This document shows positions 1 through 38,342 of a DNA stretch of 64,000 bases, piece by piece (positions within the stretch are counted from its first letter, which is position 1; every line of letters starts with the position of its first letter). The translations under genes were made by a program, and so were the position numbers. Location of the stretch: assembly GCF_003046425.1 (NCBI RefSeq), contig NZ_QAJG01000009.1, positions 62,001-126,000 on the forward strand. The letters are read 5' to 3'. The notes below the pieces were generated by a model. That model saw only the letters and a program-made list of their open reading frames with translations, had not been told where the DNA came from and did not search any database. Source of the stretch: Leptospira borgpetersenii serovar Javanica. GTDB taxonomy: Bacteria > Spirochaetota > Leptospiria > Leptospirales > Leptospiraceae.

Positions 1-132
1 GGTTTGGAAAGAATCGTGATCGTTGCCACCGATCTAAGATCCGAAAGAAGTAACTCGGAATTCGGATTGTATTCTCCGTTTTTCTTTCGGGCTCAAAACC
101 GAAATTTGATTCGGGGTTTATTCAAGAATTAG
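1..132 (+). CDS. C-terminal fragment of an unidentified protein (truncated by window edge)
   Basis: Frame 1 is open from the first base to a TAG at 130-132, giving 43 residues ending LIRGLFKN. The amino-acid mix (IVIVATDLRSE, then FFFRAQNR) and codon use resemble the neighbouring genes, so this is probably the tail of a gene that begins upstream of the window. No family can be recognised from so little sequence. The following 220 bases to the next start are AT-rich and hold no other frame. Confidence 0.45.
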   Translation, partial: GLERIVIVATDLRSERSNSEFGLYSPFFFRAQNRNLIRGLFKN

Positions 133-352
133 AATATGGTTTCTCTAAAATTATGGCTTTTTCGGTGAAAATCCCGTTTCGAGGATTGATGTTCGAATAA
201 GTATTCTGTTTTTAGAAGTCGCGACTCGACAATAAAAACGACCTTTTTAAAATTCGGTCGTTTAACAAACAAAAATTCGTTTCGAAAAGTTTTGGGGATT
301 TTTCGTTTTATTTGTTTTGATAGATAATTGTAAAAGATGGATTGAATTACGG

Positions 353-1756
<1,404 letters not shown>

Positions 1757-1784
1757 CGTCTTGAAAAACTGCTCTTCAGATCTT

Positions 1785-3222
<1,438 letters not shown>

Positions 3223-3235
3223 GAAAACATCCGTT

Positions 3236-5795
<2,560 letters not shown>

Positions 5796-5799
5796 GAGA

Positions 5800-7207
<1,408 letters not shown>

Positions 7208-7211
<4 letters not shown>

Positions 7212-7624
7212 TACTCTTTTTTGATTGCGAGATGAAGTTCTTTCAGGTTTGAGCTTTTTAGACTGTTTAATACGAATACGAACTTCCCGTAACTAATATC
7301 TTTGTCTCCGTAAATCCAGACGACTTGATTTTGAAATTCTCCTTTGGAGACGATCAGTTTCCAATCAGCTTCCGTAAAATCTAACTCCGCGTAACGTATA
7401 TCTCCGTTTTTTAGAAGAAAGATCTCTTTTTTGATCCCGCTTTCGCCGATTTCCGCCTTTGCTTTAGGAAGAACTACTGGTAAGGAATGAACTTCTTTTT
7501 GAAAGCTCATTGCGACCATGACGAAAATTAAAAGAATAAAAACGACATCCAACATACTCGTCATGTCGAGAGGAGAGTCGTCTCCTTCTAAAAGGTTTTT
7601 CCTTTTTTGTGGATTCTTTTTCAT
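7208..7624 (-). CDS. ExbD/TolR family proton-channel subunit
   Basis: 138 residues: a short cytoplasmic head, one membrane helix near residues 18-38 containing the conserved aspartate (SPLDMTSMLDVVFILLIFVMV), then a periplasmic domain. It works with the ExbB protein encoded 13 bp upstream to couple proton flow to TonB or Tol work. No TonB or receptor gene adjoins this pair, unlike the second Exb set at 33600-35298, so its partner is elsewhere. Confidence 0.85.
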
Positions 7625-7637
7625 TTTTAGGTTTTTA

Positions 7638-8552
<915 letters not shown>

Positions 8553-9287
8553 ATGTTTCAAATGCCTCATGTTGATACCAAAGCGGATTTTGTTCGAAAG
8601 AATTTTAACAAGATCGCGAATAAATACGATCGATTCAATGATTGGAATAGCTTTTTGCTTCATCGGATTTGGAAAAACCGGCTAGTTCGTGAAATTGAAG
8701 AAAATCTTTCTGACCGCTTACATGTGATGGACCTTTGCTGTGGAACCGGAGATATTTCAGTACGTCTGGGAAATTCTCCTCGGATCGATCATATTACCTG
8801 TGTGGATTTTTCAGAAAACATGCTCGAAATCGCAAAAACTCGACTTAAAAAACAAATCGAAAAAGGTCGAATCCATTTCGAGCTAGGAGATGCGACAGAA
8901 CTCAAAAATTTTCAGAATTTTCAGTTTCATGCGGTTTCAATCGGCTTCGGTCTCCGCAATGTAGATGATCTCTCCAAAGCGGTTAGGGAAATTCTCAGAA
9001 TTTTAAAACCAGGGGGATTATTTCTCAATTTGGACGTTGGTAAGGTTAAAAATCCTTGGATTCGTTGGATCGCGGATTTTTATTTCTTTAAAATAGTTCC
9101 GATTCTCGGTTATATTCTTTGGGGTGGGAAGAACGAAATGTTTGATTATCTTCCGGTTTCTTCCCTTGTATATCCAGATCAAGAAAATCTAAAGTTGATT
9201 CTTGAAAAACTGGGTTTTCAAGAGGTGCGATATAAGAATTTTGTTTTCGGAAATGCGGTTTTGCATATCGCAAAGAAACCTCTTTGA
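8553..9287 (+). CDS. ubiE: demethylmenaquinone methyltransferase
   Basis: 244 residues, class I SAM-dependent methyltransferase that performs the C-methylation step of menaquinone synthesis. It shows the UbiE signature FNKIANKYDRFNDWNSF near residues 18-34, the SAM motif I VMDLCCGTGDIS near 58-69, and the downstream block FGLRNVDDLSKAVREILRILKPGG near 130-155. An alternative ATG lies three codons in. Cytoplasmic, monocistronic by layout. Confidence 0.93.
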   Translation: MFQMPHVDTKADFVRKNFNKIANKYDRFNDWNSFLLHRIWKNRLVREIEENLSDRLHVMDLCCGTGDISVRLGNSPRIDHITCVDFSENMLEIAKTRLKKQIEKGRIHFELGDATELKNFQNFQFHAVSIGFGLRNVDDLSKAVREILRILKPGGLFLNLDVGKVKNPWIRWIADFYFFKIVPILGYILWGGKNEMFDYLPVSSLVYPDQENLKLILEKLGFQEVRYKNFVFGNAVLHIAKKPL

Positions 9288-9333
9288 AATGCATAAAAAT
9301 TACCTAAAATTCTGTTGAATCCCTAAAAAAGTT

Positions 9334-9362
9334 TTGTTGAAATCGAAAAAATCTCCTATAAT
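9334..9362 (+). promoter_or_regulatory. possible promoter (TTGTTG-17-TATAAT) upstream of lruC-like gene
   Basis: A perfect TATAAT at 9357-9362 has TTGTTG 17 bases upstream (9334-9339). The -35 match is weak (three of six) and there are no transcript data. It would drive the lipoprotein gene starting at 9436, with a leader containing the inverted repeat at 9371-9400. Confidence 0.35.
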
Positions 9363-9370
9363 TCCTTCCC

Positions 9371-9400
9371 CGAATGGTATTTAAGATTTAATACTATTCG
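9371..9400 (+). terminator. hairpin with T-rich tail: ubiE terminator or lruC leader element
   Basis: CGAATGGTATT (9371-9381) pairs with AATACTATTCG (9390-9400), an 11-bp stem with one G-T pair and an 8-base loop, followed by TCTTTTATTC. It lies 84 bp after the ubiE stop, so it fits an intrinsic terminator. If the TATAAT at 9357 is a true promoter, the hairpin would instead sit in the leader of the next gene and could attenuate it. Confidence 0.45.
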
Positions 9401-9417
9401 TCTTTTATTCTGACTAT

Positions 9418-11367
<1,950 letters not shown>

Positions 11368-11387
11368 CTGATTAAAAGAAAGTGAGT

Positions 11388-14894
<3,507 letters not shown>

Positions 14895-14991
14895 GTTGAA
14901 AATATGACTTCTGAGAAATCGAAAATTCTCTTCCTTCTTTAAAAAATAGTATAACTTAGATGATGAGTTAGAAGGAAAGAGGAATTGAGAT

Positions 14992-15465
<474 letters not shown>

Positions 15466-15467
15466 CC

Positions 15468-15931
<464 letters not shown>

Positions 15932-15969
15932 TATTATGCTGTGATCTTTAGATGAGTATGATTCTTGGG

Positions 15970-16022
<53 letters not shown>

Positions 16023-16139
16023 ATAGAGGAAACGAAAACATCTTCGCTCCCGTCGGGTCGTTCGATGGATGGATTGATCTCTCTGAAGAACTTGAGGCAT
16101 AATGCTCCCTATCATAATCAACCTACAATTACTTGGGTC

Positions 16140-16231
16140 TTGTCGGAATTCCGACAATCCTCCGGAAATAGGCTCGGCCCCACCCTGCAGAGAGACTCGT
16201 AGGAAAGTTCTGCTCTGAGTTCTTCAGAGCA
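16140..16231. repeat. perfect palindrome and hairpin inside the IS110 insert
   Basis: TTGTCGGAATTCCGACAA at 16140-16157 is an 18-base perfect palindrome; ATTCCGACA recurs near 16449. TGCTCTGA (16211-16218) pairs with TCAGAGCA (16224-16231) over a 5-base loop. Both lie in the ~200 bp just left of the nested MITE and may be remains of another element's end. Confidence 0.5.
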
Positions 16232-16244
16232 ACCCGTAGGGAGT

Positions 16245-16497
16245 CATAACCTTACCCACAAGTTAAGAAGGCTTTTGGGATCATAAGGATCAAAAACTGA
16301 TATTTTTCAAGTGTTCCGACAAGAATGAGGCTTTTTACTTGCAAGAAGTATGATTTTGTGGTAAAGAAAACCTCCCGAGTCTTCCCACCGCCTCTCCCCT
16401 CCACCCAAAATCAGGGTGGGGCGTAAGTTTCACAGAGGATTTGTAGTAATTCCGACAGATTTATCTTCAGATCCAAGTATTTGTGGGTAAGGTTATG
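16245..16497. mobile_element. 253-bp miniature inverted-repeat element with 9-bp target duplication
   Basis: CATAACCTTACCCACAA (16245-16261) and its exact complement TTGTGGGTAAGGTTATG (16481-16497) form 17-bp perfect terminal inverted repeats. The element is flanked on both sides by GTAGGGAGT (16236-16244 and 16498-16506), a perfect 9-bp direct repeat typical of a transposition target duplication. No reading frame inside, so it would be moved by a transposase in trans. The interior contains an inverted match to the IS110 left end (16326-16356 against 16606-16636), so it may have captured IS110 sequence. Confidence 0.9.
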
Positions 16498-16530
16498 GTA
16501 GGGAGTGACACATTGAGTTTCTTTGGGTGG

Positions 16531-16650
16531 AGAAACTAAAGCCGCGTTCGCTCCCTATGAGTCGCAAAGAAAAGCGATGGGAAGAATCCGGTGGTTTTTC
16601 TCTATTAGAAAATCATACTTTTTGCAAGTAAAAATCCTCGCTCTTTATGA
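16531..16650 (+). repeat. IS110 left-end segment shared with 50741-50860
   Basis: Aligns over ~115 bases with 50741-50860, including GAGTCGCAAAG, TTTTTCTCTAT and AGAAAATCATACTTTTTG in the same order. It lies immediately upstream of the transposase ATG, where elements of the IS110 subgroup encode their noncoding guide (bridge) RNA. AATCATACT here is complementary to AGTATGATT at 15955-15963, which would close a long-range stem. Confidence 0.6.
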
Positions 16651-16672
16651 ATCGCTCGATAAGAGAAAAACT

Positions 16673-17660
16673 ATGAAAAGTCAAGATAGCAAATATGTGG
16701 GAATTGATTGCGGTAAAAAAGTTAGAGGTTGTTCGAATCAATTCAGAGAACTCGCTCGAATGTCGACAGTTCAACACAACGGGAAGCGGTATCAACAGTT
16801 TACTAAAATGGTTAACCTGGAATGATATCGTAGGATTGGAAACAGAATCTCATAGCTTAAGAATCGCAAATCAATATTAAACAAAGGGATTCAAGTAATT
16901 GTCCTGAAACCCGGCTCTTAGCTACAATCTATCAATCCTTAAAAAAGACGGATAAAGAAGACTCGCTCAAAATTGCGAGGCCCATGCTTCTTTTTCCAAT
17001 AGAAAGATTGCCGGTCGTTCCGATTCCACAACGTGCCCTATCTCGCGACCCATCGAAAGCGAGATCTGAGTTCAGCAAGCGTTGTGTTGAGTTTTCCTGA
17101 TGAAGAGAATAATCGAAGACTTTGTAGCGAACAGGCGAACTAGACAAAGCAACTAACGCAGGTAAAAATCGGCTTCGCAGTTTATTCACTCAGGTCGGTT
17201 TGACTGAAATTATAAAGAAACATTTACCAACAAAAACGAATAGAGAAGTTTGTGTGGCTTTGCTTCCTGAACGATACAAAAGAGAAGTAAAACGAATCTT
17301 AAAAGTTTCGGATTTAGTAGAATTAAATCTAAAACAAATAGAAGAAAAAATTAAAGAAGCTCCGAAAAAAATCAGAGTTACGTTCAAACGATCCTATCCA
17401 TGTCCGGGATCGATATGATTATTTCTTTGGCGATCATAAGTTGCATGCGTGATTGTAAACGATTCTCTTCGGTTAAACAGGTCGCTTACTACGTAGGTAT
17501 TGTGCCGAGGGTTGATATCTCGGACAACTCCGTCTATTACGGCAGAATTGTCAGTCGTGGTTGTCATTCAATTCGAAGAATGATCGTTCAGGCGACCTGG
17601 AGCCTTGTCCGTTGTCAATATGGCGGAAAGATAAAAGAACTCTATCAAAAATTGTATTAA
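16673..17660 (+). pseudogene. IS110 family transposase, multiply frameshifted
   Basis: The pieces read in order: [16 protein letters not shown] from 16673 (N-terminal DEDD block with the first catalytic Asp); then, in another frame, LEVVRINSE...[19 protein letters not shown]; then [13 protein letters not shown] and [12 protein letters not shown] around 16880-16975 in two more frames. The C-terminal half spans 17200-17400 (TEIIKKHLP...). The Transposase_20 domain lies at 17400-17660 ([51 protein letters not shown]). At least four frame changes and stops make it inactive. IS110 transposases are DEDD/serine recombinases that do not create target duplications. Confidence 0.85.
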
Positions 17661-17922
17661 ATCGAAAGTTAGCTCAATATGGTCTTATGTAATAAAATTC
17701 GAAGGGCTTGACACAAGATACATAAAGGGAGTAATGCGGCTTTAGTTTGAAAAATTCAGGTGACGCTTTTTGCGAATATGCTGAACTCACGTTACTGTAG
17801 TTATTTTAGCAAAACAGATTATAAGAATGTCCTGTCAAAATTCCACACTCCTTCAGAGATTAAGAAAACTCCAAATTTACGTTTTACATATTCCCTAACT
17901 GTGAGGTTCGGAAAGAAACAAA

Positions 17923-18864
17923 TTATTCTTGCGGCATTCGTTTTCTCCAAAATGCCGCAAGTAAACTTCCGATCAGAGAATGTACGAGACTGGAAATCGC
18001 CGCTGGGATTGCAACCAACGGGTCCTGAAAATTATTTCTGGAAAGAACAACTCCCAAACCTGAGTTCTGCATCCCTACTTCGATTGAGATCGTTCGGGAT
18101 ATTTTTTGTTTTCGGATGAATAACCAGGATAAAAAGTAGCCGAACAAAAAGCCTGAAACGTGTAAGCTGATGACTGCGGCGATCAAAGTTCCCATAGATT
18201 GGAGAATTTTATCTCTACCTGCTCCTAAGATCGAAGCGACGATCATCGTGATCAGTAAAACGGCGACGAAAGGAGATATGGTCTGAATTTTTTTAGAAAT
18301 TTTTGGAAAATAAAAATTGAGCAAAATTCCAAACACTGTTGGTAAAATGACAACTTGAAACGTATCCAAGAACAGTCTGCTCACGGAGACTTCGACGCCT
18401 TTACCGATTAAAAGAAGGGTAAGTAACGGGGTCATAAAAACGGAAAGAATTGTTGAGGATGCGGTCATAGATACGGAAAGGGCTATATCTCCTTTTGCAA
18501 GATAAGAAATAACATTAGACGCAACACCACCAGGACAACAAGAAACGACGATAAGTCCTGCTGCTAAAGGAGTCGACAGGCCAAATATAATTCCGATTCC
18601 CCAACCTGAAAGTGGCATCACAGTATACTGTAAGGCCACTCCCAAAACAATGGGAATTGGTGTCTGAAACACGTTTCGAAAGTCTTGGGGTAAGAGTGTG
18701 ATTCCCATACCGAGCATCGTAAAACCGAGACCATAAGTGATCCAAATTCCGGTAAACCAGATAAACCATTCAGGAAAGAAAAAAGAAAGAATTGATCCGG
18801 TTAAAACCCAGACCGGAAACAACAACGTGCCGATTTCTCCGATTTTTTGTAGTTTGTTTCCCAC
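17923..18864 (-). CDS. bile acid:sodium symporter (BASS/SBF) family transporter
   Basis: 313 residues from a GTG at 18864, with nine or ten membrane helices. Family blocks: LGMGITLLPQDF near residue 45, VSCCPGGVASNVISYLAKGDIALSVSMT near 105-130 and GMQNSGLGVVLS near 265. Sodium-coupled uptake of organic acids (pantoate, keto acids and similar in bacteria) is the family role; the substrate here is unknown. The frame extends upstream to 18948, but that part lies in a dispersed repeat beginning at 18933, so the internal start behind AGGAAAAG is preferred. Confidence 0.85.
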   Translation of the reverse strand: MGNKLQKIGEIGTLLFPVWVLTGSILSFFFPEWFIWFTGIWITYGLGFTMLGMGITLLPQDFRNVFQTPIPIVLGVALQYTVMPLSGWGIGIIFGLSTPLAAGLIVVSCCPGGVASNVISYLAKGDIALSVSMTASSTILSVFMTPLLTLLLIGKGVEVSVSRLFLDTFQVVILPTVFGILLNFYFPKISKKIQTISPFVAVLLITMIVASILGAGRDKILQSMGTLIAAVISLHVSGFLFGYFLSWLFIRKQKISRTISIEVGMQNSGLGVVLSRNNFQDPLVAIPAAISSLVHSLIGSLLAAFWRKRMPQE

Positions 18865-18932
18865 CAAATTTTGATTACAACTTTTCCTAAAAACTAAGTT
18901 TTCTACCGCCAAATGGAATTTGAAAGAAAAAC

Positions 18933-19075
18933 TTAGAGTTTGCTCCAAAACTCCAGTAGAAATATCATCGCGAATTTTTTACAAAAGTCTAGAAATTCGG
19001 TCCCACGTTCAGAAGACTGATGACACTGTCGCGGTAATGCTGCTCCCACAGAAGACAGTTTTGGGACAAGTTTTA
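18933..19075. repeat. dispersed palindromic repeat, family 1 variant
   Basis: About 143 bp running from TTAGAGTTTGCTCCAAAACT to CAGTTTTGGGACAAG. Its reverse complement aligns with 51472-51624 (TCTTCTGTGGGAG, ACAGTGTCATCAGTC and the AACGTGGGA segment). The ends and core vocabulary (GTGGGAGTTCC-like) relate it to the elements at 19225, 43202 and 51176. Noncoding. Confidence 0.6.
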
Positions 19076-19103
19076 AAATCTTCGAATGTTGAGATAATTA
19101 CAT

Positions 19104-19197
19104 TAGAGTTGTTGAAAAATTCAAATTAATAAAACTGCTTCAATGACAATTTTCATGAAACAGAAACGAATGGAGAATTAATTTTTGGGCAACTTTA
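19104..19197. repeat. ~90-bp palindrome-ended repeat, family 2, between TA dinucleotides
   Basis: Starts TA-GAGTTGTTGAAAAATT and ends ATTTTTGGGCAACTT-TA: imperfect inverted ends around a ~55-bp core. It aligns along its length with the better-preserved copy at 28499-28601 (CAAATTAA.AAAAC.G.TTCAA, CAGAAACG.AT.GAGAATT). TA on both flanks fits Tc1/IS630-type target use. Confidence 0.65.
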
Positions 19198-19224
19198 TTG
19201 TATTTCAAACCGGTGAAATTATAC

Positions 19225-19385
19225 TTAGAGTTCGTCTCAAAACCCGAAGAAAAATATCTCTAAACGATCTGGCAAATTTCTAAAAAGCGTGGGAGTTCCC
19301 ACAGAAACCGTCGTATTGACGGTTTTTTTCTGTCCTTTAAGATTGTAATAGCTCCTACATCCTAAGGTTTTGAGATCGGCTCTTA
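19225..19385. repeat. 161-bp dispersed palindromic repeat, family 1 (copy A)
   Basis: Ends TTAGAGTTCGTCTCAAAACC (19225-19244) and GGTTTTGAGATCGGCTCTTA (19366-19385) are imperfect 20-bp inverted repeats. The interior carries AAATATCTCTAAACGATC, GTGGGAGTTCCCACAGAAACC and a hairpin AAACCGTC-GTAT-TGACGGTTT with a T run. Near-identical elements lie at 43202-43361 (inverted) and 51176-51337, with a truncated one at 54463. It ends 8 bp from the stop of the aminotransferase gene and may act as its 3' end structure. Confidence 0.85.
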
Positions 19386-19392
19386 GTTTTGT

Positions 19393-21449
<2,057 letters not shown>

Positions 21450-21455
21450 GATAAA

Positions 21456-21487
<32 letters not shown>

Positions 21488-21511
21488 ATTACCGACCGAA
21501 TCAATAATTAT

Positions 21512-22138
<627 letters not shown>

Positions 22139-22226
22139 ATGGGGCCTCTTTATGGGAATTGGGATTGTAATTTTGTAAAGAGACGGTACTTTTGTCATCT
22201 AAGAATCGTAGAAACAAAGAGGGAAT

Positions 22227-23216
22227 ATGGGGCATTGGAGTTCGGGAGAATTGATTTTAGCCGTCGTTTTTACCGTGGTTTTAGGTTTTCTCGTTTATTT
22301 GGACCTTTTCGTTCTCAACAAAAAAGCCCATAAAATTCCTTTCAAAGAATCGATTTATTGGTCTCTTTTTTGGTTCAGCCTTGCGATTTCTTTCGGTATT
22401 TTCATCTACGTAATGAATCAATCATCCGGCGACCCGACTCTGGGAAAAACCAAAGCCCTTGAATTTATCACCGGTTATTTTCTAGAATATTCTCTTTCCG
22501 TGGATAATCTTTTCGTCTTTATTATGGTCTTTCAGAAATTTCGGATAACGCCTCAATATCAACCTTTGATTTTAAAGTGGGGAATCATCGGAGCTTTGTT
22601 TTTTCGTGCAATTATGATTTTCATCGGAGCGGAATTGGTTTCTCAGTTCGATTGGATTCTATATCTCTTCGGGATTTTTCTTCTGTACACCGCAATGAAA
22701 ATGTTCACTCACCGTGAAGAGGAGGATTTTCACCCGGAATCTTCTCTCGTAGTCAAACTTGCGAAGAAGATTCTTCCAATGACTCGGAACCATTACCCGG
22801 AAAAATTCGTTGTTTTAGAACACGGAAGATATTTATTCACTTCCACATTCATTATTCTTTTGATCGTGGAGTTTAGCGACATCCTATTCGCTCTCGATTC
22901 AATTCCCGCGGTTTTTTCGATCACTACGGATGCGTTTATCGTCTATACTTCCAATATCTTTGCTATTCTCGGACTTCGTTCTCTCTATTTTATGCTTTCA
23001 GGTGTGATGGAGCTTTTCATTTTTCTCAAACGGGGAGTTTCAGTCCTTCTCGCGTTCGTAGGAATCAAACTACTGCTTCCTCTTTTTACTCCTTACATTT
23101 TCGGATATGAAATTCATATTCCGATTTTAGTTTCTCTGGGAATCATCTTGGGAACGTTGGTTATTTCAATTTTGGCTTCGGTTCCCCACTATCTCAAAAT
23201 TAAAAACGGAACTTAA
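22227..23216 (+). CDS. TerC/Alx family membrane protein (probable Mn2+ exporter)
   Basis: 329 residues with nine membrane helices. TerC hallmarks: FLEYSLSVDNLFVFIMVF near residues 88-105 and IVEFSDILFALDSIPAVFSIT near 210-230, both bearing membrane aspartates, and the final hydrophobic stretch. TerC/Alx proteins move manganese or protect against tellurite and secretion-linked metal stress. No yybP-ykoY riboswitch is evident in the 88-bp upstream gap. Followed by a strong terminator. Confidence 0.88.
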   Translation: MGHWSSGELILAVVFTVVLGFLVYLDLFVLNKKAHKIPFKESIYWSLFWFSLAISFGIFIYVMNQSSGDPTLGKTKALEFITGYFLEYSLSVDNLFVFIMVFQKFRITPQYQPLILKWGIIGALFFRAIMIFIGAELVSQFDWILYLFGIFLLYTAMKMFTHREEEDFHPESSLVVKLAKKILPMTRNHYPEKFVVLEHGRYLFTSTFIILLIVEFSDILFALDSIPAVFSITTDAFIVYTSNIFAILGLRSLYFMLSGVMELFIFLKRGVSVLLAFVGIKLLLPLFTPYIFGYEIHIPILVSLGIILGTLVISILASVPHYLKIKNGT

Positions 23217-23245
23217 AAGCGGGTTTTTGGCTTTACACCGGAGTC

Positions 23246-23284
23246 TTACAAGGTTCCCTAGAAAGGGAACCTTGTAAAAGTTTT
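23246..23284 (+). terminator. intrinsic terminator after terC
   Basis: TTACAAGGTTCCCT (23246-23259) and AGGGAACCTTGTAA (23264-23277) form a perfect 14-bp stem with an AGAA loop, followed by AAGTTTT. It lies 29 bp after the terC stop and 30 bp before mutA, so it isolates the mutAB operon from terC. Confidence 0.85.
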
Positions 23285-23306
23285 CCCAAAAAAGAGAAAA
23301 ATCAAA

Positions 23307-27382
<4,076 letters not shown>

Positions 27383-27389
27383 GGGAAGA

Positions 27390-28442
<1,053 letters not shown>

Positions 28443-29107
28443 GAATAGATCGATTTAAATTTCAAAGTTCTTATACAAGTGAATGTCTTCTTTATCATTA
28501 GAGTTGTTGAAAAATTCCATGATTCAAATTAACAAAACCGTTTCAAACGCCCATTTTAATACAGCAGAAACGGATAGAGAATTCATTTTTCAACAACTCT
28601 ATTTTATGGAATTATTTTTTTAAGTCTTTTACTGAAATTTAATTATATTCTTGATTTGGAATAAATATATAGATAAGGGAATTGTCTTTTGTTTTATTTT
28701 CTCAATGAGATATAAAAAATGAACTTACTACTCGGACGCATGAAAATGGTACAGAAAATTAACAGGCAATTTTTGTAAAAATATAGAAGTCCTCACAAAA
28801 TTGCATCGAATCCAGAAATGGTCTATTTTCCAGGAAGATCAACATTCTAACTTTTGAAACAAACCTTTACTATGGCATTCTTTTCATGTGTTCAAGTAGT
28901 AAAAGGTAATCCTGGTGAGTAGACGTCACCTCATTCATCCGAAAATCAATTCAACAATCGAAATCTATAATATTTAATATTTAAACCTAAAATTCTTCTT
29001 GCGCTGGCGTATCCCATAAACAATACCAGTAGATATAATGTTCTATCAAATAATTGAGACGCAAAACTAATTGGAAATAAATTAACTAGGGTTGCAGGCG
29101 GGTAATT
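28443..29107. other. AT-rich gene-free region with repeats
   Basis: It contains the family-2 repeat at 28499-28601 and scraps of another dispersed motif: GGCATTCTTTTCATGTGTTCAAGTAGTAAA near 28874 resembles GGTATTCTTTTTATGTGACCGAGTAGTAAA near 54657 and, inverted, the segment at 50567-50590. The last ~100 bp must hold the promoter of the lipoprotein/TonB operon, but no clear consensus stands out. No RNA gene recognised. Confidence 0.5.
28499..28601. repeat. 99-bp palindrome-ended repeat, family 2, flanked by TA
   Basis: TAGAGTTGTTGAAAAAT (28499-28515) and ATTTTTCAACAACTCTA (28585-28601) are perfect 17-bp inverted ends that include the flanking TA on each side. Core has CAAATTAACAAAACCG and CAGAAACGGATAGAGAATTC. 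A degenerate copy lies at 19104-19197 and a lone right end at about 50638-50650. The layout fits a nonautonomous Tc1/IS630-type element. Confidence 0.8.
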
Positions 29108-29456
<349 letters not shown>

Positions 29457-29485
<29 letters not shown>

Positions 29486-29993
29486 GAATCTTATCATTGG
29501 GTTTTTAACGATCTTAATTTTTTCCGTTCTCGGAAATTGTATGGGAGCTACCTTATTCAAACCAGGTGGACGTGTGCGTTCACCGGCTCTTTATGATTCA
29601 GCAACGATTATACGAACTTCTGAATATGATATTTTAGAAAAAGAGTCAGAGGGTGAGTCTTCAACATTTTTTATCTTTGGGCTCATGCCAATCACAAATC
29701 CGATTAGTATCGATTATGCGCTCAGCCAAGCGGTTCAAAAAGTTCCGGGAGGAAGGAGTCTTATAAATATTAAAGTTTGGCACGAAACGCATGTCATGTT
29801 TCCTCTTGGAACCGTTTCCGTTTTGAAGGTCAAAGGTAGCGTCATCGGAAACAAAGAGGAAGCGGAAAGAGAAAAACTCAGGTTAGAATTACAAAAGAAA
29901 GACGCCGCCGCCCCTCCCCCTCCAAAAGATCAAAAACAAAATCCGACTCTTGAGTCCGGAGGAATTTCCGTGGGAGGCAATAAAAAGAATTAA
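29457..29993 (+). CDS. lipoprotein, paralogue of the previous gene
   Basis: 178 residues from ATG 29457, which overlaps the preceding gene by 29 bp. Signal with lipobox FSVLGNC near residue 27. The conserved block around LINIKVWHETHVMFPLGTVSVLKVKG matches the upstream paralogue. It ends in a charged, proline-rich tail (KKDAAAPPPPKDQKQN). Placed between an operon start and a TonB-dependent receptor, it may be an accessory surface or periplasmic component; that is inference. Confidence 0.65.
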
Positions 29994-29994
29994 T

Positions 29995-30402
<408 letters not shown>

Positions 30403-30408
30403 TAAGGC

Positions 30409-33013
<2,605 letters not shown>

Positions 33014-33037
33014 TGAATAAAGAATCCGTTCACTATT

Positions 33038-33523
<486 letters not shown>

Positions 33524-33581
33524 ATATTGTTTTAAAGAGAACAATTACAGTTTGAACCTTAATGGTTTTATAAAATAAAGT

Positions 33582-34225
<644 letters not shown>

Positions 34226-34236
34226 GAAGGTAAAAC

Positions 34237-34641
<405 letters not shown>

Positions 34642-34659
34642 GGGAAACGGGACAGTAGA

Positions 34660-35298
<639 letters not shown>

Positions 35299-35376
35299 TT
35301 TTATTTCAAATCTCAAGCTCTTCGAGATTTCCATTCGAACTATATTTCGTTCTCCATTCTTTTCAAGAATCAAAAG

Positions 35377-35420
<44 letters not shown>

Positions 35421-35471
35421 TAAGTTCATACTTCATTTTTGGCTGAAAGAAATCAGCCGATGGAGACAAAG

Positions 35472-35930
<459 letters not shown>

Positions 35931-35939
35931 AAGGAAAAA

Positions 35940-38342
<2,403 letters not shown>

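Noticed and set aside
17760..18119. 119-codon plus-strand frame at the 3' side of the IS110 remnant
   Set aside because: Its second half is the antisense of the symporter gene at 17923-18864, and its first part is decayed repeat sequence.
23217..23306. Possible B12 riboswitch upstream of the methylmalonyl-CoA mutase operon
   Set aside because: Only 90 bp are available, and they are occupied by the terC terminator; no B12-box-like sequence is present.
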